Shown here one piece after another: positions 7,549-16,816 of a stretch of 27,509 nucleotides of DNA. A model generated the notes under the pieces. The model was not told the origin of the DNA. It saw only the letters and a list, made by a program, of their open reading frames with translations, and ran no database searches. The DNA lies in contig DHDW01000024.1 of the NCBI GenBank assembly GCA_002399565.1, positions 82,748-110,256 on the forward strand, in the 5' to 3' direction. This DNA is from Bacteroidales bacterium UBA4866. Lineage in GTDB: Bacteria > Bacteroidota > Bacteroidia > Bacteroidales > P3. Position numbers and translations under genes: made by a program. The stretch's first letter is position 1; the number at the start of each line of letters is the position of its first letter.

Positions 7549-8850
7549 TTAATTTTGATTTCTATAGACTATTTCTCCATTTACAAAGGTTGAAACTATC
7601 TTTGAGTTAAATGTTTCTCCTTCAAAAGGAGACCAATTGCATTTTGATAGAATTGTTTCCTTACTTACTTTGGTTTTACCATTCAAATCAACCAATACCA
7701 AATCGGCATAGTAGCCTTCCTTAATGTATCCTCTTTCTTTTAAATGGAAATAGGTGGCTGGATTATGGCACATTTTCTCTTGAAGTTGAGAAAGTGATAA
7801 CTCTCCTTGCTTAACCAATTCAAGCATTATGTTTAATGAAAACTGAATTGAAGGAATTCCTGATGGAGATTGGAAATAGGGCTTTTCCTTTTCTTCAATT
7901 AAATGAGGGGCATGGTCAGTTGCCACAAAATCTATTATATCTTCTCGCAAGGCTTTTCTTAGTGCGTCTCTATCTACTTTACTCTTAATGGAAGGATTGC
8001 ATTTTATTTTATTACCTAATCTTTCAAAATCCTTTTCTTCAAACCAAAGATGAATTGGAGAAACTTCAGCGGTTATGTTTTTAGAGTCAATCTTTCCTTT
8101 TTGAAGTAATGATAATTCCTTTTCAGTGGTTATATGAGCAATATTTAGTTTTGTTTTACCCTTTGCCATATCTATTGCAAACTTTGTTGACAAATAGCAA
8201 GCCTCTGCATCTCTTACTAAAGGATGAATTGAGGCTGGAGCATCATTATTGGGATATAATTCCTTATATTTGGCTGTGTTTGTTCTAATTCTTTTTTCGT
8301 CTTCACAATGTGAGGTAATAATCATTTTGCTTTTTTCAAACAATCCTTCAATTGCTTGAGCCTTATCAACCAACATATCTCCTGTTGATGAGCCAAGGTA
8401 TATTTTATAGCCACAAATTAAATTGGGGTCAATGCTTAGAGCATCTTCCAAATTATTATTAGTTATTCCTAAATAGAACTTATAGTTGCAAAGCATATTT
8501 TCATTTGCAAGCTTAATTTTTTCCGTTAGGGCTTGAAGATTAGTTGTTGGAGGAATTGTATTTGGCATATCAAAGACAGTGGTAATTCCTCCAGCAACAG
8601 CAGCTCTTGATTCAGAAAGCATATCGGCTTTGTTTTCTAAACCAGGCTGACGAAAATGTACGTGTATATCAATAATTCCAGGCAGCAAAACCAATCCCTT
8701 AGCTTCAATAATTTCTGTTTGAGAAGGCAGATTAGCAATCTCCTCTTCAGAAATCTTAATTATCTTTTGGTCTTCAATCAAAACATTTACTGTTTTTAAA
8801 CTAAAGCCTTCAGTAATTTGAGCTAAGTGAATATATTTATAATTGGGCAT
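7549..8850 (-). CDS. pyrC: Dihydroorotase (class I type)
   Basis: 433 residues. It converts N-carbamoyl-aspartate to dihydroorotate in pyrimidine synthesis. The amidohydrolase metal site is complete: H63 and H65 in DIHVHFRQPG, the carboxylated K149 in GYKIYLG, H181 in TSHCEDE, H239 in IAHITTEKE and D312 in VATDHAPH. The length and HxHxRxPG pattern fit the long type used by Bacteroidota, not the 340-350 residue E. coli type. An allantoinase or hydantoinase is possible but less likely. The start overlaps the stop of the upstream gene in TAATG, so translation is probably coupled. It is the last gene of the operon. Confidence 0.93.
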   Translation of the reverse strand: MPNYKYIHLAQITEGFSLKTVNVLIEDQKIIKISEEEIANLPSQTEIIEAKGLVLLPGIIDIHVHFRQPGLENKADMLSESRAAVAGGITTVFDMPNTIPPTTNLQALTEKIKLANENMLCNYKFYLGITNNNLEDALSIDPNLICGYKIYLGSSTGDMLVDKAQAIEGLFEKSKMIITSHCEDEKRIRTNTAKYKELYPNNDAPASIHPLVRDAEACYLSTKFAIDMAKGKTKLNIAHITTEKELSLLQKGKIDSKNITAEVSPIHLWFEEKDFERLGNKIKCNPSIKSKVDRDALRKALREDIIDFVATDHAPHLIEEKEKPYFQSPSGIPSIQFSLNIMLELVKQGELSLSQLQEKMCHNPATYFHLKERGYIKEGYYADLVLVDLNGKTKVSKETILSKCNWSPFEGETFNSKIVSTFVNGEIVYRNQN

Positions 8851-9662
8851 TATGATTGCTCTACTTCTGCAACAATAGCTTGGTCAACCAAGATTCTTCC
8901 ACAGTATTCGCAAACAATAACTTTCTTGTGCATTCTAATATCCATTTGTCTTTGGTGAGGAATTTTGTTGAAACATCCACCACAAGCATCTCTATCAACT
9001 TCAACAACAGCCAATCCATTTCTTGAATTAGCTCTTATTTTTTGATAAGCTGTTAAATATCTATCTTCAATTAATTTCTCATTTTCCTTACTTTCTTCCA
9101 ACAAAACTCTTTCCTTTTCTTGAGTTTCAGCAATAATCTCGTCTAATTCAGATTTCTTAACTTCAAGGTCTTTTCTCTTATCATCCAAAATGGTTTTAAT
9201 CCTTTCCATTTCTTGCTTTTGGCGGTCTATTTCAGCGTTAGCTTCTTTAATTCTCTTCTCGCAAAGTTGGATTTCTAAGTTTTGGAATTCAATTTCTTTA
9301 GTTAGAGATTCGTACTCACGATTATTTCTAACGTTATTTTGTTGTGTTGTGTACTTCTTTATTAAAGCATTACAGTCAGCAATCATTGTTTTTTTCTCAA
9401 GATTCTTTTGATTTAAAGCAATTTCTTCAGCTTTATATTTTTCAATTCTTGTTTCCAATCCTGCAATTTCGTCTTCAAGGTCTTGAACCTCTAAAGGCAA
9501 TTCTCCCCTAACTATTCTAATACGGTCTATTTGAGAATCAATCTGCTGTAACTTATACATAGCAATCAATCTCCTTTCAACTGTAATGTCTGCTTCATCG
9601 CTCTTGATGAATTGAGGAACCTTTGCTTCTTCTTTTGTTTTTGCTGTAACTTTCTTTGCCAT
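8850..9662 (-). CDS. Coiled-coil protein with C4 zinc ribbon (CdsZ/DUF164 type)
   Basis: 270 residues. Roughly residues 30-200 are one long antiparallel coiled coil rich in K, E and Q. The C-terminus carries a four-cysteine zinc ribbon: C227 and C230 in ACGGCFNKIP, C251 and C254 in CEYCGRIL. This is the arrangement of the C4-type zinc-ribbon family found across bacteria next to Nif3-like genes, as here. A role in nucleic-acid binding or translation has been proposed for relatives, but the job in this organism is not known. It lies 9 nt after the Nif3-like gene and overlaps pyrC by one base. Confidence 0.88.
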   Translation of the reverse strand: MAKKVTAKTKEEAKVPQFIKSDEADITVERRLIAMYKLQQIDSQIDRIRIVRGELPLEVQDLEDEIAGLETRIEKYKAEEIALNQKNLEKKTMIADCNALIKKYTTQQNNVRNNREYESLTKEIEFQNLEIQLCEKRIKEANAEIDRQKQEMERIKTILDDKRKDLEVKKSELDEIIAETQEKERVLLEESKENEKLIEDRYLTAYQKIRANSRNGLAVVEVDRDACGGCFNKIPHQRQMDIRMHKKVIVCEYCGRILVDQAIVAEVEQS

Positions 9663-9671
9663 TATGATTTA

Positions 9672-10475
9672 TTATTTAATATATTTTACTCTGTTTGCTG
9701 TCTTATCGGAAATTAAGGGCACAAAATTACAAAACTTTTGATAAAGAATTGCAATAATCCTTTCTTTTATAAATTGTTCGCTTTCAAAATGCCCTATCTC
9801 TGCAAGTAATATTACGTTGTCGTTATCAATTAAATCGTGATATTTAATTTCACCTGTAATGAAAATATCTGCCTTATTATTAACTGCTTCATTAATCAAA
9901 AAACTACCACTTCCTCCACAAATTGCAACTTTTTTTATTTGTTTTTGTTTATGAGAATTAATTTTAATTTGACTTAGGTTAAGGTTTGTTTTTATCATTT
10001 GAAGAAAATCTTCAGTACTCATTGTTTCTTCCAATTCTCCAATTGCTCCAGAACCTAAAAAATTATCATTATTAAATATTTGTTCTAAACTAAGTGGCTT
10101 TAGATTTTTAAGACCTATTTTCTCCGCCAATATTCCGTTTACTCCATTGAAAGCATTATCGAGATTTGTGTGAGCAGAATAAACTGAAATATCATTTTTA
10201 ATTGTCCTAATTAATATTTGTCCAAGAGTTGAATAATAATCTATCTTCTTAATTCCACCGAAGATTATTGGATGATGCGAAATAATTAAATTACATTTGT
10301 TTTCTATTGCTTTTTCAACAACTTCTAAAGATATATCTAAGCAAACATAAACCCCACTACATTCTTTACTTTTGTCTCCCAAAGTCAATCCTGAATTATC
10401 GTAATCTTCCTGCCATTCTAAAGGAGCAACACTTTCAAGAGTTTCAATTATGTCTTTAATTAATACTTCCTTCAT
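9672..10475 (-). CDS. Nif3-like dinuclear metal-centre protein
   Basis: 267 residues, Nif3/YbgI family ('GTP cyclohydrolase 1 type 2' in older annotation, a poorly supported name). Visible metal ligands: H67 and H68 in IISHHPIIFGG, H102 and D106 in AHTNLDNAF, and the late GHFESEQ motif. The true cellular role is unsettled. It is short, lacking the roughly 100-residue inserted domain found in YqfO-type members, which from memory many Bacteroidota copies have. It sits between the purine phosphorylase gene (TAATG one-base overlap) and the zinc-ribbon gene, an often conserved pairing. Confidence 0.9.
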   Translation of the reverse strand: MKEVLIKDIIETLESVAPLEWQEDYDNSGLTLGDKSKECSGVYVCLDISLEVVEKAIENKCNLIISHHPIIFGGIKKIDYYSTLGQILIRTIKNDISVYSAHTNLDNAFNGVNGILAEKIGLKNLKPLSLEQIFNNDNFLGSGAIGELEETMSTEDFLQMIKTNLNLSQIKINSHKQKQIKKVAICGGSGSFLINEAVNNKADIFITGEIKYHDLIDNDNVILLAEIGHFESEQFIKERIIAILYQKFCNFVPLISDKTANRVKYIK

Positions 10476-11287
10476 TATAATTTTTCAATTAGTTTCTCCA
10501 CTAATAGCATCATTTTTTCTTCTGCATTCTTTCCAGCTTGAAGAACCTCATCGTGAGTTGGATCTTCAATTGCATCTTCCTTAAATACGTTTGAAACAAG
10601 ACTCATTGCAAAAACATCCATTTGCGAATGAGCAGCAACAATAACTTCTGGAGTTGTACTCATACCAACACAATCTGCTCCAACCTTATGATAAAACCTA
10701 TATTCAGAAGGTGTTTCGAAGCTTGGACCAGAATTGCCTAAGTAAACTCCTTGTTTTATTTCAATATTATTTTCTTTTGCAATTTCTTTTGCTTTTTCAA
10801 TTAAACTTGGAGTGTAAGCTCTACTCATTGAAGGAAAACGAAGTCCTAAACTTTCATCATTCTTCCCAATCAAAGGATTTGGCAAAAGATTTATATGATC
10901 TTCAATTATCATTATATCTCCTACACTAAAAGTTGGATTAACTCCTCCTGCAGCATTAGTTAATATTAAGGTTTGAACTCCCAGTTCTTTCATAACTCTA
11001 ATTGGGAAAGTTACTTCTTGCATAGAATAACCTTCATAGTAATGGAAACGTCCTTGCATTGCAATAATTTCTTTTCCTGAAAGAGTTCCAAAAACTAATT
11101 TACTTTTATGACCTGTGGCTGTTGAAATAGCAAAATTTGGTATTGAAGAATAATCTAACACCTTTTCTGTTTGAATTATATTTACAATATTTGCCAAACC
11201 ACTTCCACAAACAATTCCAATCTTTGGCTTTGTTTGAATATTTTCTCTAATATAATTTGCTGTAGCTTTTATTTTTTCTAACATCAT
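10475..11287 (-). CDS. punA: Purine-nucleoside phosphorylase (trimeric type)
   Basis: 270 residues. It splits (deoxy)inosine and guanosine with phosphate in purine salvage. The signature residues of the trimeric PNP family are all present: GSG at 28-30, H60 in ATGHKS, R80 in MQGRFHYYEGY, NAAGG at 111-115, E191 in SFETPSE, M209 in VGMST and N233 in SNVF. The Asn at 233 favours 6-oxopurines (guanosine/inosine) over methylthioadenosine, where Asp is usual. The start reads MMLEKIKA; the second Met (11284) is equally plausible. The 5' end overlaps lpxK by about 40 nt in another frame. Confidence 0.93.
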   Translation of the reverse strand: MMLEKIKATANYIRENIQTKPKIGIVCGSGLANIVNIIQTEKVLDYSSIPNFAISTATGHKSKLVFGTLSGKEIIAMQGRFHYYEGYSMQEVTFPIRVMKELGVQTLILTNAAGGVNPTFSVGDIMIIEDHINLLPNPLIGKNDESLGLRFPSMSRAYTPSLIEKAKEIAKENNIEIKQGVYLGNSGPSFETPSEYRFYHKVGADCVGMSTTPEVIVAAHSQMDVFAMSLVSNVFKEDAIEDPTHDEVLQAGKNAEEKMMLLVEKLIEKL

Positions 11288-12317
11288 CTAATATTATATC
11301 TCTAAATTCAACAGATTTACTCACTGAAGAAGTAATTGTAAGCCCAATTGGCAAAACATATATTGGCAAATTTGTTAATTGCTCAAAGTTTTTTAGTCGC
11401 ATTGAGTCTTTCTCTGTTGTAACTATTATTGAATTTTCTTGTTTTTGGGAGTTATAACGATTAATAAGTTTATCAATATCCTTATTAGTAAAATTATAAT
11501 GGTCTGGATATTCCAATTTATCTATTATTGTATTCTTTTCAGAAATATAATTCACAATTGGCTTATTGTCAGCAATTGCTGTAAGAAGAATTACTGAATT
11601 TCCTTCCAAACTTATAGTTGATTCCTTTTCAAATAGAGAATATAAAGGCTTGTAGTCTATATGGCTAAAGAACACTTTTTGATATTTCTTTGGTCTAATA
11701 TTAGATTCAAAATCGACTCTATCACCCATTGAATAATTAATAGGTGATTTAGTAATAATTATGTAGTCAGCTCTCTTATATCCATTCTTATGCTCTCTTA
11801 AAAGTCCAAAAGGAATTATCTTGTCTTTGAAAAATGGATTCGAATAGGATGTTAGAAGAACTGAAAGGTCTAATGATAATGCTCTGTGCTGAAAAGAATC
11901 ATCCAAAATAACTATTTCAAGATTATTTATTTCCTTTTCAAGTCTTTCAACACCCTTGTTTCTGTCTTCACAAACTGCAAAAGTAATATTTGGAAACTTC
12001 GACTTCATTTGCAAAGGTTCATCACCAACCTCTAAGGCTCTGTCATTTATTTCTACAAACCTAAAACCTTTTGTTTTTCTTCCATAGCCTCTACTCAAGA
12101 CAGCTACATTATATACTTCCGAAAGAACACTTACTAAATATTCAACATGAGGAGTTTTGCCTGTTCCTCCAACTCTCAAATTACCAACTCCAATTGTTGT
12201 AACCTTATGTTTTTTGGAGCTAAACCATTCAAAATCATAAAATCTATTACGAAAATAAATTGCTATACCATATAACATGGTTAAAGGAAAGAAAAGATAA
12301 GCAAAAAAGGTTCTCAT
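11247..12317 (-). CDS. lpxK: Tetraacyldisaccharide 4'-kinase
   Basis: 356 residues. It phosphorylates the 4' position of the lipid A disaccharide at the inner membrane. An N-terminal hydrophobic helix (about 3-21) is followed by the Walker A motif VGGTGKTP (residues 49-56). The catalytic-region segments CEDRNKGVERL and ILDDSFQHRAL are typical of LpxK, as is FDYPDHYNF-like YPDHYNFTNKDI. The C-terminal 13 or so residues are encoded within the overlap with the purine phosphorylase gene. Its position in a mixed housekeeping operon is common in Bacteroidales. Confidence 0.95.
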   Translation of the reverse strand: MRTFFAYLFFPLTMLYGIAIYFRNRFYDFEWFSSKKHKVTTIGVGNLRVGGTGKTPHVEYLVSVLSEVYNVAVLSRGYGRKTKGFRFVEINDRALEVGDEPLQMKSKFPNITFAVCEDRNKGVERLEKEINNLEIVILDDSFQHRALSLDLSVLLTSYSNPFFKDKIIPFGLLREHKNGYKRADYIIITKSPINYSMGDRVDFESNIRPKKYQKVFFSHIDYKPLYSLFEKESTISLEGNSVILLTAIADNKPIVNYISEKNTIIDKLEYPDHYNFTNKDIDKLINRYNSQKQENSIIVTTEKDSMRLKNFEQLTNLPIYVLPIGLTITSSVSKSVEFRDIILDDVRKNKSYSKLY

Positions 12318-12326
12318 ATTTATTTA

Positions 12327-12749
12327 TTAATTACAATTATACACCCAAAGATAATGTCCATCAAAGTAATTGCAGTAATTATATAAACTTCTTTTAGCAA
12401 CACTTCCAGAATTTGGAGAACCATCAACATAAATAAAGCTTGAATTACATTTAGGACAAATTAGAAGCATGTTAGTTATTGTATCGACTTCTAATCTTCC
12501 ATGACAATCTTCAGCAGTACAAGATCTTTCAAAACAAATATATTCTCCATAATTTATTCTAAAAATAACTACTCCCCTCATTCCTCCTTCAAAATACTCC
12601 CATCCTCTATTTCCTGTATTAAGATTAAAATACTCCGTACTTTCAGGGTCAATATTAAAATTCACATAACCATAATCATAAGTATCTTCATTGCAACCAA
12701 CAAAACTAATTGCAATTAGAGAAAGAAATACTAGGAGTCTCTTATTCAT
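12327..12749 (-). CDS. Small Cys-rich lipoprotein with a degenerate Rieske-like domain
   Basis: 140 residues. The N-terminus MNKRLLVFLSLIAISFVGC is a lipoprotein signal with lipidated C19. The body is short beta strands with two metal-ligand-like clusters: C72, C77, C82 and H83 in CFERSCTAEDCHG, then C98 and C101 in ICPKCNSSF, followed by GSPNSG and a hydrophobic beta strand. The order and spacing resemble the two ligand loops of a Rieske domain (CxH...CxxH), but the second loop is CxxC, so the metal could be zinc or an all-Cys or mixed 2Fe-2S cluster. Similar small lipoproteins occur in Bacteroidales without known function. It lies 9 nt upstream of lpxK and follows the glutaminyl cyclase gene. 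Confidence 0.75.
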   Translation of the reverse strand: MNKRLLVFLSLIAISFVGCNEDTYDYGYVNFNIDPESTEYFNLNTGNRGWEYFEGGMRGVVIFRINYGEYICFERSCTAEDCHGRLEVDTITNMLLICPKCNSSFIYVDGSPNSGSVAKRSLYNYCNYFDGHYLWVYNCN

Positions 12750-12761
12750 AATAATGTAACG

Positions 12762-13751
12762 TTAAGAAGCACTATATATTGCAACTAAACAAACATCTCC
12801 AACAGCCTTTAATGTATTTTTACTTATGCAGTTAATATCGTCTTTTATAGTATGCCAATAAGGGAAGAAACTTCCCATAGGATCGTATTGTACTATATCT
12901 ATCATTGGTATTTTTGCATATTTATTAACCCAAATATGATCATCCATAACTCCTCCTATTTGTTCATCAGAAAACATATTGCCATATCCTTTATCTTTTG
13001 CAATTTGCCATACCTTGTTCATAATTGAAGGTGCATAGTACATTGATTGAGATTCTTTAACAAACAAAGGATTGGAATAACCTACCATATCCAAAAGAAT
13101 ACCATATTTTGCTTGATAGAAAGGTATATGAAGATTTTTTGCCCAATGTTGAGACCCTAAGCACCAATCAGATTGATCTTCTATGTCGGTTTCATCCCAT
13201 TCAGGACAACCTTGATCTTCAACATCAAATAAAACTATATCAACTCCTACAGATGTTGGTTTCATTTTCAAACATCTTGCCATCTCCATAAGAACACCTA
13301 CTCCTGAAGCACCATCATTTGCTCCAATTATTGGAGTTTTATGATTTTTTTCATCTGGGTCATTATCTGCCCAAGCTCGAGAATCCCAATGAGCTGAAAA
13401 AAGTGCTCTATCTGTTGAACTAAGATTAAAACTAACAATTATATTTCTTCCTTTAACTGCTTTGCCATTATAGAGCTTTGAAGTAAAATTCTGCTCAATA
13501 ACTGTATCTGCATATTGTTTGAAAAAAGAAACTAAATAATCTCCACAAGCTTTATGAGCTTTTGACTCAGGAACTCTTGGTCCAAAATCACATTGACTCT
13601 TAACGTAAGCATAAGCACTGTCGGCATTAAATGCTGGTATTTCAACGCTTGCATAGCTAAAGTCCTTTTCTGCATCTTTTTGTTTTTTGTCCTTACATGA
13701 TGCAAAAACAATAACTAACACAGCTAAAAATATTAAACTTAATTTCTTCAT
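12762..13751 (-). CDS. Glutaminyl-peptide cyclotransferase, M28-fold lipoprotein
   Basis: 329 residues from the Met at 13751; a longer reading from 13775 would run into cysS and put eight residues before a clean lipoprotein signal (MKKLSLIFLAVLVIVFASC, lipidated C19). Zinc-site and active-site motifs of bacterial type II glutaminyl cyclases are present: SAHWDSRAWAD (H121, D123), GANDGASGVG (zinc ligand D146), LFDVEDQG (E178), LLDMVG (D221), MDDHIWVN and the zinc ligand H300 in YWHT. The enzyme turns N-terminal Gln of exported proteins into pyroglutamate after signal cleavage. A plain aminopeptidase of family M28 is the alternative, but the WDSRxW and GANDGASG context points to the cyclase. 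It begins 8 nt after cysS. Confidence 0.88.
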   Translation of the reverse strand: MKKLSLIFLAVLVIVFASCKDKKQKDAEKDFSYASVEIPAFNADSAYAYVKSQCDFGPRVPESKAHKACGDYLVSFFKQYADTVIEQNFTSKLYNGKAVKGRNIIVSFNLSSTDRALFSAHWDSRAWADNDPDEKNHKTPIIGANDGASGVGVLMEMARCLKMKPTSVGVDIVLFDVEDQGCPEWDETDIEDQSDWCLGSQHWAKNLHIPFYQAKYGILLDMVGYSNPLFVKESQSMYYAPSIMNKVWQIAKDKGYGNMFSDEQIGGVMDDHIWVNKYAKIPMIDIVQYDPMGSFFPYWHTIKDDINCISKNTLKAVGDVCLVAIYSAS

Positions 13752-13759
13752 TTTATTTT

Positions 13760-15226
13760 CTAATCTAATGACCAACTAACTCCGTCTTTTGAATCTTTTA
13801 TCTTAACTCCAATTTCAGATAACTTATCTCTAAGCTCATCACTCTTAGCCCAATTCTTTTCTAAACGTGCATCTTGGCGAACATCCAAAATCATCTTAAC
13901 CAAACCTTCAATTGTTGGCATCATATTTGAAGTTTGTTCATCTTTTATTCCCAAAATATCTACAAGATAATTATTAAACAAAGCTTTTAAGTCTTCTAAG
14001 CCCTCTGAATTAATTTTTTCTTTTCCGTCTATAATTTTATTGATAATTGAAGCTGCCTCAAACAAATTAGAGATAACAATTGGAGTGTTAAAATCGTCAT
14101 CCATTGCTTCTTTGCAATTGTCTATTAAAGCTTTTATATCAACAGAGCTCGCATTATTGGAAGGAGTAATATTATTTATATTTCTTTGAGCCTCAAGCAA
14201 ACGTTTTAATCCTTTTTCTGCCGCTGATAGTGCTTCATTAGAAAAATCTAAAGTAGAACGATATTGTGCTTGAAGAATAAAGAAACGTATTGTCATAGGA
14301 GAATATGCTTTTTCCAATAGTTTGTGCTTACCCTCAAACAACTCTTCTAAGGTTATAAAATTACCTAAACTCTTGCCCATCTTCTGACCAGCAATTGTAA
14401 TCATATTATTATGTATCCAATAGTTGGCTGGTTGATGTCCAAAAGCACAAACAGACTGTGCAATTTCCGATTCGTGATGAGGGAAAAGAAGGTCAAGTCC
14501 TCCTCCATGAATATCAAATTGCTCTCCAAGATATTTTGCACTCATAGCTGTACATTCTAAATGCCAACCAGGGAAACCATCACTCCATGGAGAAGGCCAA
14601 CGCATTATATGTTGTGGCTCTGCTTTCTTCCAAAGTGCAAAATCTGCAGGATTATGCTTTTCTTTTTGTCCATCAAGCTCTCTTGTGGTTTGTAGCATAT
14701 CCTCAATAACCCTATTGGAAAGAATTCCATATTTATGAGTATCGTTGTGATATTTCAAAACATCAAAATAAACATTTCCATCAGAAACATAAGCATAACC
14801 TGAGTCTAATATCTTTTTTACAATTTCTATCTGTTCAATTATGTGTCCTGAAGCTGAAGGCTGAATGCTTGGACGAAGAACATTTAATTGATCCATAGCA
14901 TCAAGATAGCGTTTAGTGTAGAATTGAGCTATCTCCATAGGTTCAAGTTCTTCAAGACGTGCCTTCTTTGCTATTTTATCTTCTCCTTCGTCAGCATCAT
15001 TTTCCAAATGTCCAACATCAGTAATATTTCTCACATATCTAACCTTGTAGCCTAAGAAATTAAGATAACGAAAAACAATATCAAAGGTAATTCCTGGACG
15101 AGCATGTCCTAAGTGAGCATCACCATAAACTGTAGGTCCACAAACATACATTCCAACATGTGGAGGATTAATTGGGTTAAATATTTCTTTCTTTCTTGTT
15201 AGCGTATTATATACTTGAAGTTCCAT
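13760..15226 (-). CDS. cysS: Cysteinyl-tRNA synthetase
   Basis: 488 residues, full length. Class I signatures: the HIGH variant HLGH at 38-41 in [13 protein letters not shown], and KMGKS (282-286) in place of KMSKS. The zinc site that selects cysteine is intact: C29, C225 in [10 protein letters not shown]250 and E254 in [10 protein letters not shown]. The C-terminal DALR-type helical region carries the usual late motif [17 protein letters not shown]. It lies between the permease gene, with which it shares almost no gap (one base), and the glutaminyl cyclase gene. Confidence 0.97.
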   Translation of the reverse strand: MELQVYNTLTRKKEIFNPINPPHVGMYVCGPTVYGDAHLGHARPGITFDIVFRYLNFLGYKVRYVRNITDVGHLENDADEGEDKIAKKARLEELEPMEIAQFYTKRYLDAMDQLNVLRPSIQPSASGHIIEQIEIVKKILDSGYAYVSDGNVYFDVLKYHNDTHKYGILSNRVIEDMLQTTRELDGQKEKHNPADFALWKKAEPQHIMRWPSPWSDGFPGWHLECTAMSAKYLGEQFDIHGGGLDLLFPHHESEIAQSVCAFGHQPANYWIHNNMITIAGQKMGKSLGNFITLEELFEGKHKLLEKAYSPMTIRFFILQAQYRSTLDFSNEALSAAEKGLKRLLEAQRNINNITPSNNASSVDIKALIDNCKEAMDDDFNTPIVISNLFEAASIINKIIDGKEKINSEGLEDLKALFNNYLVDILGIKDEQTSNMMPTIEGLVKMILDVRQDARLEKNWAKSDELRDKLSEIGVKIKDSKDGVSWSLD

Positions 15227-15227
15227 A

Positions 15228-16457
15228 TTATTGATTTATATTATTATCAAACTTAATTCTACTTACCATTATTGCAACTGAAATAGTTCCAATTGACAAA
15301 ACTAATAAAAATATTGACATTATATCCATAAACTTAAGGACTATTGGGAAAGCATCAACAATTAAATTATCTCCACCCATCTTAATTAGTCCAAAATGTT
15401 GTTGGATTAAACAAAAACCTATTCCAAAAAGAAGCCCAATTAAAGCTCCAATAAAAGAAAGCATTAATCCATTAAAGAAATAAATCTTTCTAACCACAGA
15501 AAGACTAGCTCCCATTGAACGCAGAATTTGAATATCTTTTTTCTTATCCATTATCAACAAAGACAAAGAGCCCATAACATTAAAGGTAGCCACAAAAATT
15601 ATAAACGACAAAATGGCATAAACACCCAAACGCTCAACCCTAACAACCTTTTGATAGAGGGGGTCTTGTTCCAAAATATCTTTAACTACATATTTATCCC
15701 CTACAATTTGCTCAATATCTTCCTTAAGCTTTGGAATATCTCTATTCTCCTTTGCACTAACGTAAATTGCACTAACTTCATTGTTTTCATACTCCAAAAG
15801 ATTTCTGGCAAAGCTAATTGGCAGAAAAACATCAGTTTCATCCATTGTGGAATTCATCATAAAACTTCCACAATAGTTAATCTCTCCAACATTAAAAGTT
15901 TCTTCAGCAATTGGAGAAATTCGCCCACTTCTTTTTGGAACAGCAAGCTTAATAACAGCACCCATTACATCAGCATTATTATTTAAGCCTAAACTTCCCA
16001 TAAGTCCAATACCCAAAACACAAGCATCTTTACCAAAGCGTTTGAGCTCAAACCTTCCATAAACTATTGAAGTGTCAATTCTATTTAATGCATAATAGGA
16101 AGGCTCAATCCCTTTCATCCTAACCAATGCCTGAGAAGAGCCAAAGGTTGCTAAAGCATTTTCTGCTAAAACAGGTGTTGAAACAGAAATATCCTTCAAA
16201 GAAGAAATCTTTTTATAGTTAATAGAATCCAAAGAAAACACCTTTCCCTTGTTGGCTTGAATAATTAGTGGAGGATTTGATAATGATAGTATTTTTTCTC
16301 CTACATCAGTAAATCCGTTAAAAACAGAAAGAACAATTAATAGAGCCGATGTTGTTATGGCAATTCCAATCATTGAAATCATTGAGATTATATTAATAAC
16401 CTTCAATTTTTTCTTTGAAAAGAAATAACGAAAAGCAACAAAGAGAGGAAGATTCAT
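15228..16457 (-). CDS. FtsX/LolC-LolE-type ABC transporter permease
   Basis: 409 residues with the four-helix MacB/FtsX architecture: one N-terminal helix (about 20-47) after the cytoplasmic start [20 protein letters not shown], a large periplasmic domain (about 50-270), and three C-terminal helices (about 278-303, 325-348 and 372-393). [11 protein letters not shown] between helices 2 and 3 is the coupling loop typical of LolC/LolE. In the family it works with a LolD ATPase to release lipoproteins from the inner membrane. No ATPase gene is in this window. The start overlaps the rbfA stop by one base (TAATG). Confidence 0.88.
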   Translation of the reverse strand: MNLPLFVAFRYFFSKKKLKVINIISMISMIGIAITTSALLIVLSVFNGFTDVGEKILSLSNPPLIIQANKGKVFSLDSINYKKISSLKDISVSTPVLAENALATFGSSQALVRMKGIEPSYYALNRIDTSIVYGRFELKRFGKDACVLGIGLMGSLGLNNNADVMGAVIKLAVPKRSGRISPIAEETFNVGEINYCGSFMMNSTMDETDVFLPISFARNLLEYENNEVSAIYVSAKENRDIPKLKEDIEQIVGDKYVVKDILEQDPLYQKVVRVERLGVYAILSFIIFVATFNVMGSLSLLIMDKKKDIQILRSMGASLSVVRKIYFFNGLMLSFIGALIGLLFGIGFCLIQQHFGLIKMGGDNLIVDAFPIVLKFMDIMSIFLLVLSIGTISVAIMVSRIKFDNNINQ

Positions 16458-16801
16458 TATTGTTTCAGAAGATTGTCTATCTTTTCCAAATAATCCAAGC
16501 TATCATCAATAAAGAAACTTAATTGAGGAATAACTCTGAGTTGATTTCTTACTCTTTGAGCAAGCTTCATCTTTATTAGAGTATTCTTTTCTTCCAATAG
16601 TTTGAAGATTTCCTGTGTGGACTTGCCTTTTAAAGCAAAAATACTAACATACACACGAGCTACCGACAAATCGGCACTTACTCTAACCTTGGTTACAGTA
16701 ATCATAGCCCCTTCAAATAAAGCCACAGCTTCCATTTGCAATATTTCGCCTAAATCTTTTTGAATAAGACGAGCAACTTTTTCTAATCTTTTTGAGTCCA
16801 T
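16457..16801 (-). CDS. rbfA: Ribosome-binding factor A
   Basis: 114 residues from the Met at 16801, giving the family N-terminus MDSKRLEKVARLIQKDLG. A longer reading from 16819 would put the promoter -7 element inside the gene and adds six residues without family likeness. It is the small KH-type factor that matures the 30S subunit at the 16S 5' end; LRVIPQLSFFIDDSLDYLEKI is the typical end. It is the first gene of the ten-gene operon. The -7 element ends only 7 nt before the ATG, so the message has little or no leader. Confidence 0.92.
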   Translation of the reverse strand: MDSKRLEKVARLIQKDLGEILQMEAVALFEGAMITVTKVRVSADLSVARVYVSIFALKGKSTQEIFKLLEEKNTLIKMKLAQRVRNQLRVIPQLSFFIDDSLDYLEKIDNLLKQ

Positions 16802-16808
16802 AGAAATG

Positions 16809-16816
16809 CAAAAATA
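16809..16816 (-). promoter_or_regulatory. -7 element of the rbfA operon promoter
   Basis: TATTTTTG on the minus strand, 7 nt before the rbfA ATG. With the usual spacing, transcription would start about 4 nt before the ATG. No good -33 TTTG is seen. Confidence 0.55.

Noticed and set aside
13752..13775. Longer start of the glutaminyl cyclase
   Set aside because: It overlaps the cysS end and places eight residues before a standard lipoprotein signal.
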